Source: Paenibacillus sp. IHBB 10380
GTDB taxonomy: Bacteria; Bacillota; Bacilli; Paenibacillales; Paenibacillaceae
Direction of reading: 5' to 3'
NCBI RefSeq assembly: GCF_000949425.1
Contig: NZ_CP010976.1
Span: forward strand, 4,588,001-4,652,000
DNA: 64,000 nucleotides
This document shows positions 19,710 through 29,955 of the stretch, in pieces (positions within the stretch are counted from its first letter, which is position 1; each line of letters begins with the position of its first letter). Made by a program: the position numbers and the translations under genes. The notes under the pieces were generated by a model. That model was not told the DNA's origin. It searched no databases and saw nothing but the letters and a program-made list of their open reading frames with translations.

Positions 19710-20825
19710 ATGAGAATCGGAATTCCAAAAGAAATTAAAAACAATGAAAATCGTGTCGCTATCACACCTGCGGGGGTCGCAGAATTCCTTCAACATGGAC
19801 ATATCGTATATATCGAGCAACTGGCAGGTGCAGAAAGCGGGTTCCCTGACAATGAGTATATAGATGCAGGAGCCATCATCGTAGAACAAGCTCAAGACGT
19901 ATGGAGTCAATCCGATATGATCATGAAAGTTAAAGAACCGTTACCTAGTGAATATGAATACTTCCGTAAGGGACTTATTCTATTCACTTATTTGCATCTA
20001 GCGGCTGAGCCCGCTCTAGCCAAAGCATTAGTAGATAAAGGAGTAACAGCTATCGCCTATGAAACGGTTACTGTGAATGGAACTTTACCTCTACTGACAC
20101 CTATGAGTGAAGTAGCTGGACGGATGTCAGCACAGATTGGAGCACAACTACTAGAGAAACCTCAAGGAGGCAAAGGGATACTATTGTCTGGTGTTCCTGG
20201 AGTTGCGCGAGGTAAGGTAGCCATTATTGGTGGCGGGGTTGTTGGTATCAATGCTGCCAAGATCGCTATTGGACTTGGAGCAGATGTTACCCTTCTCGAT
20301 CTGAGTGTAGGACGGTTGCGGCAAATAGATGATATATTCGGCAATCAAATAAAGACCTTAGTCTCGAATCCATTTAATATCTCCAAAGCTGTATCCGAAG
20401 CAGATTTATTGATAGGAGCTGTTCTTATTCCAGGAGCTAAAGCCCCGAAGCTCGTCACAGAACAAGTGGTGAAATCAATGAAACCCGGTTCCGTCATTGT
20501 GGATGTAGCCATCGATCAAGGTGGAATTGTAGAGACCATTGATCATATCACAACACATGATCATCCAACGTATGTGAAACATGGGGTCGTTCACTATGCT
20601 GTAGCTAATATGCCTGGTGCGGTACCACAAACCTCAACAATTGCGTTAACAAACGCTACGTTTCCATTCGCGCTAGACATTGCTAACCATGATATTCAGG
20701 ATGTTGTTCTAAATAACCCTGCTATCCAGAGTGGAGCTAACGTCATTAATGGCTATATTACCTTTGAAGCGGTAGCTCGGGATCTAGGTTATGAATATGT
20801 TCCAGCTGTCCAAGCGTTCAATTGA
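19710..20825 (+). CDS. ald: Alanine dehydrogenase
   Basis: A 371-residue NAD-dependent L-alanine dehydrogenase, which interconverts alanine and pyruvate plus ammonium in the cytoplasm. Evidence includes the N-terminal [20 protein letters not shown], the catalytic region around [12 protein letters not shown]...LFTYLHLA, and the Rossmann glycine motif [15 protein letters not shown] near residue 172. Length matches the family. AGAGGTG precedes the ATG. It appears monocistronic, with a GC-rich hairpin about 105 bases downstream. A stop after PAVQAFN is typical. Confidence 0.95.
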   Translation: MRIGIPKEIKNNENRVAITPAGVAEFLQHGHIVYIEQLAGAESGFPDNEYIDAGAIIVEQAQDVWSQSDMIMKVKEPLPSEYEYFRKGLILFTYLHLAAEPALAKALVDKGVTAIAYETVTVNGTLPLLTPMSEVAGRMSAQIGAQLLEKPQGGKGILLSGVPGVARGKVAIIGGGVVGINAAKIAIGLGADVTLLDLSVGRLRQIDDIFGNQIKTLVSNPFNISKAVSEADLLIGAVLIPGAKAPKLVTEQVVKSMKPGSVIVDVAIDQGGIVETIDHITTHDHPTYVKHGVVHYAVANMPGAVPQTSTIALTNATFPFALDIANHDIQDVVLNNPAIQSGANVINGYITFEAVARDLGYEYVPAVQAFN

Positions 20826-20928
20826 GTAACCCTCTAAGGTTCTAAGTATCGCCAACGGCTGTTGTTACACGGGCACAAGCCGCTGTTATGTTCAAACAAC
20901 GGCTACAAGTTATCCAGCTTATCAATTA

Positions 20929-20965
20929 GAAACCCCGCCTTCATCTTTCATGGAGGCGGGGTTTC
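20929..20965. terminator. GC-rich hairpin between ald and the prenyltransferase
   Basis: GAAACCCCGCCT pairs perfectly with AGGCGGGGTTTC around a 13-base loop. It lies between convergent genes and could end both. T runs beyond the stem are short on both strands. Confidence 0.65.
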
Positions 20966-21022
20966 ACGTTCAGTTGAACTAACACGAACGGCAAGAGAGA
21001 CACGAACATCTCTCGATGTTCG

Positions 21023-21973
21023 CTACAATGCCATCACTGTAGCCATTCCTAACGCTACAATTCGAGCCATATTCATAATAAGGAAATTACGAACGGCCAA
21101 ACCGAACGTATCTTTCTTAGTCTGTTTAGACATAAATGCCTTCATATTCTTCCTCACAGGGATTAATGTAAGCAGGATAAGTGCAATAATTATAGGATTT
21201 ACCTTCAAGAACCCTAATACAATCAAATCTAAAAAGGAAGCATAATAAATGCAACGAAATAAAATTAGAGCATATGGTTTCCCGATATATACAGGTAATG
21301 TGTATCTCTTATTCTCAATATCTTCATCCATATCACATATATTGTTAGCTAACATGATATTCGCAATACATAAAACTGCAGGTATAGAGATAAGGAAGAT
21401 TAATAATACTTCAATGATATCTATGTGAACCATAAGATGTTGTTGGTCGAATGCGAGAGACACGAGTTGATCATCCCAGACATGTATGTAAGTTGAAATA
21501 AAGATGATCACAAAACCCATGAATAGTCCTGAGAATATTTCACCTAAAGGCATTCTTGAGATAGGGATCGGACCGAATGAATATAGAATACCTACTAGAA
21601 AAGACAGCCCACCCAGTAGAAATAGTAAAAGACCTGTTTGAAACACGAGGACGATTCCTGTAACTGTCGCTATTAGGAATAGAATGATAATAATCGATAC
21701 AACCGTTCGCTCTTTAAGATTATCTTTCACAATGACATTGTGAATTTGATAACCGTAGCCTTCTTTTTTTCTGGCTTTTTTGAAGTCATAATAATTATTC
21801 ATTACCGTTGTGAACATATCAAAGCTGAGCAAAGAAATCAGCATTAAGACGAAATGATACACATTAAACTCGTGGAATCGAAATATCGCGTAGACCGATC
21901 CTATAAGAAAAGGAACTACACTCGCCACTTTAGTCCTAATTTCTACTAAATCCAAATAACTTCTCAACGTCAT
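21023..21973 (-). CDS. UbiA-family prenyltransferase, MenA-like
   Basis: A 316-residue polytopic membrane protein. The first Asp-rich motif appears as NNYYDFKKARKK (near residue 60) and the second as NNICDMDEDIENKRYTLP (near 210), both diagnostic of UbiA prenyltransferases that attach a prenyl chain to an aromatic acceptor. The MenA-like layout suggests 1,4-dihydroxy-2-naphthoate prenylation, but no other menaquinone genes lie nearby, so the acceptor is uncertain. The fourth codon of the longest frame (MTLRSYL) is the likelier start because AAGG lies nine bases before it. Confidence 0.75.
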   Translation of the reverse strand: MTLRSYLDLVEIRTKVASVVPFLIGSVYAIFRFHEFNVYHFVLMLISLLSFDMFTTVMNNYYDFKKARKKEGYGYQIHNVIVKDNLKERTVVSIIIILFLIATVTGIVLVFQTGLLLFLLGGLSFLVGILYSFGPIPISRMPLGEIFSGLFMGFVIIFISTYIHVWDDQLVSLAFDQQHLMVHIDIIEVLLIFLISIPAVLCIANIMLANNICDMDEDIENKRYTLPVYIGKPYALILFRCIYYASFLDLIVLGFLKVNPIIIALILLTLIPVRKNMKAFMSKQTKKDTFGLAVRNFLIMNMARIVALGMATVMAL

Positions 21974-22270
21974 ATTCATCATCCTTATTCCAACATTACT
22001 TTAAAATGATGATATACAACTTTTAAACATTATGCAGAGACAAATGTCACTACTGGGCGAAATAACGATTTTCAACTGGATAGCCTTACAATGCCAATTA
22101 TTTAAGCCGTGTCCTCCCTAAGCAGGAAGGTATGGCACCCAGACAATACCGCGATAATATGAAGGTATGATTTATTCATGAGCAAAAGAGGTATACAATG
22201 AGACCAAGAACTTCCCTTAATCTGTAACTCCCAGCTTAATTTCACTGTATAAAAGAAGGAGTGAAAGCAC

Positions 22271-23020
22271 ATGTTTAAAGTTATTCTCGTAAGACATGGT
22301 GAAAGTGTGTGGAATGAAGAAAATCGGTTTACAGGGTGGACGGATGTGGATCTGACGAAAAAGGGAGTGCTCGAAGCCATTAAGGCAGGAAAGCTACTCA
22401 GAGAACACAATTACTCTTTTGATATCGCCTATACCTCTGTTCTAAAAAGAGCGATCAAGACGCTTGACTATATTCTGGAGGAAACGGATCTTCTGTGGAT
22501 TCCTATCATCAAATCCTGGAAGCTAAATGAACGCCATTATGGTGCATTACAGGGTCTTAACAAACAAGAGACAGCTATCAAATATGGCGAAGAGCAAGTC
22601 ATGATTTGGAGAAGAAGCTTTGATGTACCTCCCTTGCCTATTACAGCAGAAGACGATCGTTATCCGAAAAGAGACCTCAGATATAAGGAATTAACAGATC
22701 TAGAAATTCCTCTTGGAGAAAGCCTCGAGACCACAATTGAAAGAGTCATTCCTTATTGGGAACAAGAGATTATTCCGCAGATTAAAGCCGGAAAACATGT
22801 GATGATCGTCGCTCACGGCAACAGCTTAAGAGCATTAATGAAATACATCGAGAATATTAGTAGTGAAGATATCATGGATCTGAATATCCCGACTGGGGTT
22901 CCTATTGTATACGAACTAGACGACAACTTGAAGCCATTAGAAAGGCATTTCTTAGGCACGCAAGAGAGAGTGCAGGAGAAAATCGATGTCGTGGCAGATC
23001 CAGGTAAAATTATGGAATAG
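22271..23020 (+). CDS. gpmA: 2,3-bisphosphoglycerate-dependent phosphoglycerate mutase
   Basis: A 249-residue histidine phosphatase-superfamily enzyme that interconverts 3- and 2-phosphoglycerate. The catalytic motif is [20 protein letters not shown] at the N-terminus; the second His region is [16 protein letters not shown], and [14 protein letters not shown] carries further active-site residues. Length and motifs match GpmA. AGAAGGAG lies before the ATG. It stands alone between convergent neighbours; a bidirectional terminator follows. Confidence 0.93.
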   Translation: MFKVILVRHGESVWNEENRFTGWTDVDLTKKGVLEAIKAGKLLREHNYSFDIAYTSVLKRAIKTLDYILEETDLLWIPIIKSWKLNERHYGALQGLNKQETAIKYGEEQVMIWRRSFDVPPLPITAEDDRYPKRDLRYKELTDLEIPLGESLETTIERVIPYWEQEIIPQIKAGKHVMIVAHGNSLRALMKYIENISSEDIMDLNIPTGVPIVYELDDNLKPLERHFLGTQERVQEKIDVVADPGKIME

Positions 23021-23025
23021 CATAG

Positions 23026-23052
23026 AAAAAGAGGGCTCTCAGCCCTCTTTTT
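23026..23052. terminator. Bidirectional terminator
   Basis: AAAAAGAGGGCT and AGCCCTCTTTTT form a 12-bp stem with a CTC loop, with T runs on either strand. It serves gpmA (+) and the glycosyltransferase (-). Confidence 0.9.
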
Positions 23053-23087
23053 AATAAATATTGTAGTATGATGATGTGCTTCTCCGC

Positions 23088-24089
23088 TTAATCACGAAGC
23101 CATGAATCAAAAAAATGTCGATAGCCTTCCTTCATTACCCTACTTGAGAATTTCTCAAATGCATAATCCCGATTATCGGTTGAGACATTAAGCGGTGACG
23201 CAGCTGCCATATTCACAAGCTCGAACCAATTCTTCTCATTGCCTGAGAAGGCGTGCTTCGAGCTGATATGATCGTAGCAAGGATGCTCTGGTTTAACTAC
23301 CATTTTACCCATCGCTAATGCTTCCGTAAGAGGCATAGCAAACGTATCAAATTTCGAACAGCTCCAATACACCTTCGATGAGTTCATCAGCGTGAATATC
23401 TCATCTTGTGTTAAAGCGAACTGTAATTTCACATTGTCTGGGATACTATATTTCTTCATACTTTCTTTGTATCTTACCCCGCCAAAGACCATATATACTT
23501 CCTTACCCGGATTCTGCCGTGCATACTCTAGTACTAGATCCGGCCGTCTATTCTCCTCATCTCTACCAATCCAGAGCACACGATTCTGGACAATTAGAGA
23601 TGGATCATAGTGCCGTTCTGCTAACGCTTCACTAAATCCAATAGGAATGACCGTCACATCTTCCACACCAAAATTCCTATCTAGTTCACGCTTGAGAAAC
23701 TCCGTCTGTACGACAGCTTTGTCTACCATCTGATAAAAAGGCTTCATCATCTCATAACCCGTCAATGCCGGATCTGGGAAGCTATGCGGAAAAAGAACGC
23801 TGTTCTTAACGAACATTTTCAAATAAGTAAACCCCGAAACCGTATATATAACATGCTCAATGTTATGAGAATGGATCTGATCCAATACAATATCATAGTT
23901 CACTAAATCGCCCTTCTCATGCTCGTAACCTGGAACCCAATCATGTCCATTTACATGACGTTCAGGAGATATGAACACAATTTCTACCCCTAGCTCCCTA
24001 CCTATTTGCTGTAGCCGATCCGCAAATACACGAGGTCCCTGAGCTTCAGTAAACTGAATTTTCCTCATGACCAAACCCACTTTTTTCAT
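23088..24089 (-). CDS. Glycosyltransferase, GT4-like
   Basis: A 333-residue protein with a two-Rossmann (GT-B) layout. The C-terminal half shows RVLWIGRDEENRRPDLVLEYAR and the donor-site region FDTFAMPLTEALAMGKMVVKPEHPC, which fits retaining GT4-type transferases. The middle (VVQTEFLKRELDRNFGVEDVTVIPIGF) is typical too. No signal peptide is present, so it acts in the cytoplasm. Acceptor and sugar are unknown. GGTGGGGG precedes the ATG. The next gene on the same strand, a membrane protein, ends 44 bases upstream, so they may be co-transcribed. Confidence 0.75.
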   Translation of the reverse strand: MKKVGLVMRKIQFTEAQGPRVFADRLQQIGRELGVEIVFISPERHVNGHDWVPGYEHEKGDLVNYDIVLDQIHSHNIEHVIYTVSGFTYLKMFVKNSVLFPHSFPDPALTGYEMMKPFYQMVDKAVVQTEFLKRELDRNFGVEDVTVIPIGFSEALAERHYDPSLIVQNRVLWIGRDEENRRPDLVLEYARQNPGKEVYMVFGGVRYKESMKKYSIPDNVKLQFALTQDEIFTLMNSSKVYWSCSKFDTFAMPLTEALAMGKMVVKPEHPCYDHISSKHAFSGNEKNWFELVNMAAASPLNVSTDNRDYAFEKFSSRVMKEGYRHFFDSWLRD

Positions 24090-24132
24090 AAATCCCCCAC
24101 CCGTTCCTAATCATTATTCGTTAGTAAAGAAG

Positions 24133-24747
24133 CTATATCTCTGTAGACTCTACAGGTATTCTCGTGAAATAACGTTCGATCTTTTTACTTATGAATAATG
24201 ACAGACCAATAAACAAGAAGACATATAGCAATTGAAAGGGGTGCTCTACAAATCTTCTCAGATCATAACCAATATAAGAAACATAAAATATCATGATAGC
24301 TTTACCAAAACATACAGCGATAAGAAAGGAAAGAACCCGCATACGTGCTACTCCAGCAGCTATATTAATAACAACAAAAGGTCCTACGGGAAATATACTA
24401 AGCAGAAATACATAACTGAAAGCATTACGGCGTACCCATATCATACTTTTCTGTACCTTAGGCTTCTGAGCCCACCTCTGGAGATAAGGCGTTGACGCTA
24501 CCTTGCGGACAACCAAGAAAGTCACCATACAACCACCGATCATACCGATCCAAGAATATAGGAATCCGAGCCAGAGTCCGTATACAGCAGCATTTACACC
24601 TACAATCACAAAGGTGGGTAGAGGGGGAATGAATGATTTCATGAACGTCAATAAAATGCCTGGCAGAGGGCCGAAATCACGGTATCTATCCAGCATCTCC
24701 TTTATATTCTCTTCTGTCAGAATCGACATAATGTCTAGCGTACCCAT
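24133..24747 (-). CDS. TVP38/TMEM64-family (VTT domain) membrane protein
   Basis: A 204-residue integral membrane protein. The VTT/SNARE-associated core is visible as PPLPTFVIVGVNAAVYGLWLG followed by SWIGMIGGCMVTFLVVRK and FPVGPFVVINIAAGVARM. Relatives are linked to lipid scrambling or membrane lipid homeostasis, but no specific function can be assigned. AGGTG precedes the ATG by about ten bases. It probably shares a transcript with the glycosyltransferase that follows. Confidence 0.75.
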   Translation of the reverse strand: MGTLDIMSILTEENIKEMLDRYRDFGPLPGILLTFMKSFIPPLPTFVIVGVNAAVYGLWLGFLYSWIGMIGGCMVTFLVVRKVASTPYLQRWAQKPKVQKSMIWVRRNAFSYVFLLSIFPVGPFVVINIAAGVARMRVLSFLIAVCFGKAIMIFYVSYIGYDLRRFVEHPFQLLYVFLFIGLSLFISKKIERYFTRIPVESTEI

Positions 24748-24943
24748 TTACTTTACACACCTACTTTTATCTCAATCATTTGAGTTTCTTATATTCATTA
24801 TAATCATTTTATCTGTAATCATCCTTTAAAGATATCTAATTTGTGTCATCCTTGTAGCTACCCTATGTATAATCCGTTACAGCTTCACAGAAGATCATGG
24901 TAAACTAAACTAAGATAAGGCTTGTTGACCACAGGAGGTAACC

Positions 24944-25789
24944 ATGGTGAATGATACAAACCATACGCAGCTTGAGAACCTATTAATTCTAGATCGAATG
25001 GATGACCTAACGGTAAGTGATGCGCTATATCCATTCGCTTTGGACGAGCTTCTATGTAGACATACAGGCAAAGGCGGACCGGCCATATGCCATATTTGGC
25101 GTCATCCAAGAGCCTTTATTATGGGAATTCGTGACAGCCGACTACCTCAAGTAGAGCAGTCCAGACAATGGCTAGAATCACAAGACTATGAAGTCGCCAT
25201 ACGTAATTCTGGCGGTGCGGCTGTTCCGCTAGACCTCGGAGTAGTCAATATATCCCTGATTTTACCCAAGCAAGAACAAGCAGATCTCCACTTCCATCGT
25301 GATTTCGAAATGATGTACAAGCTCATTCAGATGGCTTTACTAGAAACAGGATTATGCGTGGATAAAGGCGAAATCGCCGGGGCATATTGCCCAGGCGATT
25401 TCGATTTAAGTATTCATGGACGTAAGTTCTGCGGCATTGCCCAACGCCGTCAAGCACATGCTTACATTGTACAGGCGTTTATCATTGCTGAAGGCTCAGG
25501 CCAAGAACGTGCACAGCTCGTGCATGAATTTTATAAGCAAGCGGCTACAGGTGCAGAAGCTTCAGATTATCCGCAGGTAGCTGCAAGCAGCACAGCCAGT
25601 CTGGAGGAATTAACTGACTTGAAACAAGACGCGGCTCATACCTTCGCCGATGCTGTGAAACGAGTCATTCAGGCTCATCAGACTCCGTCTGTCTTATCGG
25701 GTACGACTAGCGAGCTACACTTGCCAGAGTTAGTCGAGGTTCTGAACATGACCAAGACGCTACGTTCTCGCTATGAAGTGAAGTCTTAA
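24944..25789 (+). CDS. lipL: Octanoyl-[GcvH]:protein N-octanoyltransferase, LipL-like
   Basis: A 281-residue BPL/LplA/LipB-fold protein. The substrate loop RNSGGAAVPLDLGVVNISLI and the segment GAYCPGDFDLSIHGRKFCGIAQRR, with the presumed catalytic Cys in AYCPG, are typical of LipL. LipL moves octanoyl groups from GcvH to E2 subunits of lipoate-dependent complexes. The ATG has AGGAGG six bases upstream. A LplJ-like ligase is the alternative, but the CPG motif favours LipL. Confidence 0.85.
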   Translation: MVNDTNHTQLENLLILDRMDDLTVSDALYPFALDELLCRHTGKGGPAICHIWRHPRAFIMGIRDSRLPQVEQSRQWLESQDYEVAIRNSGGAAVPLDLGVVNISLILPKQEQADLHFHRDFEMMYKLIQMALLETGLCVDKGEIAGAYCPGDFDLSIHGRKFCGIAQRRQAHAYIVQAFIIAEGSGQERAQLVHEFYKQAATGAEASDYPQVAASSTASLEELTDLKQDAAHTFADAVKRVIQAHQTPSVLSGTTSELHLPELVEVLNMTKTLRSRYEVKS

Positions 25790-26048
25790 CAATTACTGCC
25801 CTGACGCAGAAAATAAAGAATATGCTGAAAAAGAACAAATTAATTCTCAGATTAAAGTTATTGTTGTTCCCCATCCTAATCAGGACGATTTGTTGGATAC
25901 AACATTGGCTTTGTCTCCTTTAAAACATCTAAGTCTGAAAGGGATAGACAACTTCAATAGGAACACTATATTTGGTTATATATGGTTTATTGCCAGCGTT
26001 CATTGTACCATAATATTCGTTTCATTGGGAAATAATGGGTATTTTTAA
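25788..26048 (+). pseudogene. Open stretch without start codon, possible gene remnant
   Basis: A frame of about 86 codons begins at the lipL stop and ends TAA at 26046. It contains readable text such as IKVIVVPHPNQDDLL and GYIWFIASVHC but has no ATG/GTG and no ribosome binding site. It could be the tail of a lost gene. I do not recognise the family. It may also be chance. Confidence 0.2.
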
Positions 26049-26082
26049 TCCTGTTAATCCCTTTAAATCTTAATAACCTAAA

Positions 26083-26120
26083 GAGCAGCCCAGACTATGA
26101 AATCATAGTGTGGACTGCTC
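26083..26120 (-). terminator. Hairpin downstream of the NRPS-like gene
   Basis: GAGCAG...ACTATG and CATAGT...CTGCTC form a long stem with two mismatches. On the minus strand only CTTTAGG follows, so termination is likely but the T run is weak. Confidence 0.6.
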
Positions 26121-26145
26121 CTTGTTTCAAACGCTTCTATCTAAT

Positions 26146-29100
26146 TTATGGCTTATCGAAATAACCAACAGCAATAGCATGATCAATCATGAGTTGAAAG
26201 AATGACTCATTGGGTTCCTGACATTTCACATTCGAGGGTAATAAATACTCAGTCGTCTGTGTACAAGTGTATCTGTATATGGAGTGTTTCGCGCCATCCC
26301 CTTCTAATTGGGCCATAGCTAACTCCAATCCAGCCTGTTCCTTCGGTTGACTACTATCAAGTACCCACGCTTCGTACTCCGACCAATCCATCAGGGTGAT
26401 ATCATACCCGTATTTGTGGAAAAAGCCTATCATTTCTTCATATGGAATCTGTACAGGATTGCAAATATGAAACATCTTGCCTACGGTATCATCATTGTGC
26501 ATCAATGCCGTAATGGCTTGTCCCGCATAGTCAATTGGCGTAATATCAACCTGCCAACTGACCTGAGGTGCCCTCTTCAACACGAGCATTCCTTTGAGCA
26601 TTCTATAGAATGCATTACTATCAATGTTACTCTGAAATGCCCCTGTGCGAGAATGACAAGACAAGTTGCCCACACGGTATACCGTTACTGCAACGCCTTC
26701 CTCCTGACAAGTTCTGACTACAAGCTTCTCTGCTTCCAGCTTGCTGTTCGTATACACATTATCAATACTCACCGTATAATCGTAGGCGCCATGATCCATA
26801 AACGTTTGCCACTGATCACTGAGCGCCAAGTCCTCAGGGATTCCAAGTGTAGATACAAAGTGAAACCGGATATGCGATTTCCTTCTGGCGATATCAAGAA
26901 GTCGATTTGTACTCTCCACATTGACTCTAGCGAAATACTCGGGTTCTCCGAAATGCTTCACTTCAGCCGCGCAATGAATGATCGAATCAATCTTATCATG
27001 CAATATAGCCATAACCGTATCATTTATTCCTAAATGTTCTTTCTCCAAATCACCTTGAACCGCAACGATTCGCCCATCCATCTTGTCTGCAATGCTACTT
27101 CCAAAATAAGACCTCATTGTGTTTGTCAGACGCTTATATGGATCTTCAAGCCCTGAAGAACGGACCAGACAGTAAATAACAGCGTCGGATGTATACAACA
27201 GCTCATGCAGTAGATGTGAACCCAAGTAACCCGTAGCTCCGGTTAACAAGATATTGTTGTAGGTATACTCATGAGTCTCACTTGAAGAATTCAGCCCAAA
27301 TGAACGCGGATATTCCTCTAAATCTTGAATCATAGCATGATCAACGATGCTGTTATTGACCACAGCAGTGGACTTTAATTCGAGAACTCGCTCTGCCAAT
27401 TGTGCAATGGTAGGAAAGGCGAAGAAGTCGTTGATTTTTAAATTTGGGAACTTCGGCTTCAATACAACAAGAATCTCTAATATCTTCAGCGAGTGTCCCC
27501 CAATTTCGAAGAAATCATCATGAATACTGATTCGGGTACGTTTTATCGCTTTCTCCCATGCCGCAGAGATTTCCTGCTCCAATTCATTCCGGGGAGCATC
27601 ATAATGCGTAGTTTCTTCCTCCACGATCTCCACTTCATACACCGCTAGCTGTTTGCGATCTATTTTGCCAGTAGGAGATACAGGCATCACTTCCAAATAA
27701 CTAAAATGACTCGGAATCATATAGGACGGTACCCTCGTGCTTAGAAATTGAACAAGTTCATGCTTAACTATCGCCGCTCCATCCTTCGATGTATAGAAAG
27801 CGACCAATATTTTCGTTCCATCCGCTTCCTCTTTGGCAATAATAGCAACGTCTTTGATATTATCGAATTTGACTAGGTTATCCTCTATTTCTCCAATTTC
27901 GATCCGATACCCTCTGATCTTAACTTGTAAATCCTTTCTACCCATGTACTGTATTCCATTCTCCTGTAAAGTGACCATATCACCAGAACGGTAATATCTT
28001 TTGCCGGAATTAGGATTCACAGGATCGGGGATGAACACTTCATCCGTCTTGACCCGTTGGTTCAAATAGCCCTTAGCCAAGCCAACAGAGCTGATAAGCA
28101 ACTCGCCCATGACGTTCAACGGACAAAGTTGATCATTCTCGTTCACAATAAGCACTTCGTAATTCGAGATCGGGGTTCCGATGCAAATGTTGGATAAATG
28201 ATCTGGAACTACATAATCAATAGTATGCGTAGTCGTAACGACCGTTGCCTCTGTTGGACCATAGGCATTTACGATGATGGGTCTGTGATCAAGCTTCTTC
28301 TGGAATACCCGAACGGACTCTCCAGTCAAGGCTTCACCACCAATTACAAAGCTCTTAATATTGCTATGTTTCGGAGCATCCTCATCACTGAGATATGCTG
28401 ATAATTGATTGAAGAATACAGTAGGTAAAATACCAATACGCGTTGCCTTAACCTCTTCTATAGCTGCTGTAAATGATTCTATTGAGAAACGCTGTTCATT
28501 CGAAAGCAAGTGTAACCTAGCACCACTACTGATCGAACTAAATATGTCATACACCGATGCATCGAAGCTAAAAGTAGAATACTGCATAATCACATCTTCT
28601 TCGTTCAACTGTAGATGGTTAACGGTTGAAGCCGCGAGGTTTATAACACCCGTATGCGCGATCATAACGCCTTTGGGTTTGCCTGTAGAGCCAGAGGTGT
28701 AGATAATATAAGCCAGATCATCTCCATCTATCTGCACATCAATAGGTTCCTGAGGATACAAATGAAGTTCAGTATCTATACGAAAGATAGCGTCATCTGA
28801 AACATTATGATCTAATAACATGGATAACTTACCTGTATATTGATCTTTTGTAATGACCAATTGCGATTTCGTATCCGTTATAATGTAGGCGTTCCGATCA
28901 TCCGGATGCTCTGGATCGAGAGGGACATAAGCTCCTCCAGCTTTCAGAACCCCCAGCATCCCTATGATGGCTTCGATACTTCTCTCCATGAAAATAGAGA
29001 CAAATCCACCTTTAACGAGCCCTTTTGCTACCAACATATGAGCTACTTGATTCGATAATTGATCCAGCTGTCTGTAGGTTAAGTGCGTAAGCCCGGAAGA

Positions 29101-29859
29101 AAGAGCAACTCTATCGGGAAAGCGACTTAGCACCGATTGCAGCATCGCAGGGACGCTCATCGCAAGGGGAAGCTCCATCGCCGTATCATTAAGCACATCA
29201 TAGGCTTCCACATCTTCTTCAGTTAGAATAGGTATACTTCCAATGGAGATATCTTCTCTAACCAATACAGCATTTACAATGTGCTGGAAGTGACGAGCAA
29301 ATTTACGAATAGTGCTCTCTTTGAACAGATTTTTATGATAAGCAATGTGGATTACCCATTGACCTTTTTCTTCCTGTACAGACCAGTTTAGCGAACTAGC
29401 CTCAAGGGTGCTATCCACCCCATAGATCGTCTTCACAATGGCGGATTGTCCTACCATTTCTTCAATCACCGATACGGGTAAGCTAGCAGCATAGGTATGC
29501 TGCAGTTTATCCGTAATCTGCTTAAATAACTGTTGGAATGAAATATCCCCTTCACAAGCTATCCGAAACGGCAATACATTCCCTTGGCTATCGTTTACTC
29601 CTATAATCAGATCATTCTCACCTGTCATTCTATACAGAAACGCTATATAGCAGCTAAGCATCCAACCCTTCATATCGAACCGATCTTTACAAGTGTTAAT
29701 CTGCTCTGCATGTACATCCAACAAAAAAGTCGTTTTCTGAACCTCTCTGACCGTGGGATGTTTAGGAAAATCCGTATATATATCGAATATGGATAGAGGA
29801 GCTCGGAGCTCCTCCAGCCAGTAATTTTTATTCTGCTCTGCCATCAACAGAGTGTTCAT
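26146..29859 (-). CDS. Single-module NRPS-like carboxylate/amino-acid reductase (half C-A-PCP-reductase)
   Basis: A 1,237-residue multidomain enzyme. Residues 1-210 resemble the C-terminal half of a condensation domain and lack the HHxxxDG motif. An adenylation domain follows (about 230-740): YIIYTSGSTGKPKGV, FSFDASVYDIF, NAYGPTEATV, YRSGDMV, and the late Lys in SPTGKIDRKQL. A carrier domain carries FFEIGGHSLKILE (about 785-850). A thioester reductase domain begins NNILLTGATGYLGSHLLHE (about 900) and keeps the YTNSKLEAEKL active-site motif. It should activate one amino or carboxylic acid and release it reductively as aldehyde or alcohol. Hand alignment to the PheA pocket gives D, A, Y, G, V, G, A, V, which I cannot assign. 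AAGGAG precedes the ATG. No phosphopantetheinyl transferase or partner NRPS lies nearby. Confidence 0.85.
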   Translation of the reverse strand: MNTLLMAEQNKNYWLEELRAPLSIFDIYTDFPKHPTVREVQKTTFLLDVHAEQINTCKDRFDMKGWMLSCYIAFLYRMTGENDLIIGVNDSQGNVLPFRIACEGDISFQQLFKQITDKLQHTYAASLPVSVIEEMVGQSAIVKTIYGVDSTLEASSLNWSVQEEKGQWVIHIAYHKNLFKESTIRKFARHFQHIVNAVLVREDISIGSIPILTEEDVEAYDVLNDTAMELPLAMSVPAMLQSVLSRFPDRVALSSGLTHLTYRQLDQLSNQVAHMLVAKGLVKGGFVSIFMERSIEAIIGMLGVLKAGGAYVPLDPEHPDDRNAYIITDTKSQLVITKDQYTGKLSMLLDHNVSDDAIFRIDTELHLYPQEPIDVQIDGDDLAYIIYTSGSTGKPKGVMIAHTGVINLAASTVNHLQLNEEDVIMQYSTFSFDASVYDIFSSISSGARLHLLSNEQRFSIESFTAAIEEVKATRIGILPTVFFNQLSAYLSDEDAPKHSNIKSFVIGGEALTGESVRVFQKKLDHRPIIVNAYGPTEATVVTTTHTIDYVVPDHLSNICIGTPISNYEVLIVNENDQLCPLNVMGELLISSVGLAKGYLNQRVKTDEVFIPDPVNPNSGKRYYRSGDMVTLQENGIQYMGRKDLQVKIRGYRIEIGEIEDNLVKFDNIKDVAIIAKEEADGTKILVAFYTSKDGAAIVKHELVQFLSTRVPSYMIPSHFSYLEVMPVSPTGKIDRKQLAVYEVEIVEEETTHYDAPRNELEQEISAAWEKAIKRTRISIHDDFFEIGGHSLKILEILVVLKPKFPNLKINDFFAFPTIAQLAERVLELKSTAVVNNSIVDHAMIQDLEEYPRSFGLNSSSETHEYTYNNILLTGATGYLGSHLLHELLYTSDAVIYCLVRSSGLEDPYKRLTNTMRSYFGSSIADKMDGRIVAVQGDLEKEHLGINDTVMAILHDKIDSIIHCAAEVKHFGEPEYFARVNVESTNRLLDIARRKSHIRFHFVSTLGIPEDLALSDQWQTFMDHGAYDYTVSIDNVYTNSKLEAEKLVVRTCQEEGVAVTVYRVGNLSCHSRTGAFQSNIDSNAFYRMLKGMLVLKRAPQVSWQVDITPIDYAGQAITALMHNDDTVGKMFHICNPVQIPYEEMIGFFHKYGYDITLMDWSEYEAWVLDSSQPKEQAGLELAMAQLEGDGAKHSIYRYTCTQTTEYLLPSNVKCQEPNESFFQLMIDHAIAVGYFDKP

Positions 29860-29955
29860 AGTATCCGCTCCTTACTTATCTCTCTATAGAAGTGAAGTGT
29901 AGAATCTAGAAACCTACACTATAGTCAACTATCATTAGCAGAAGACCCATTGTTT

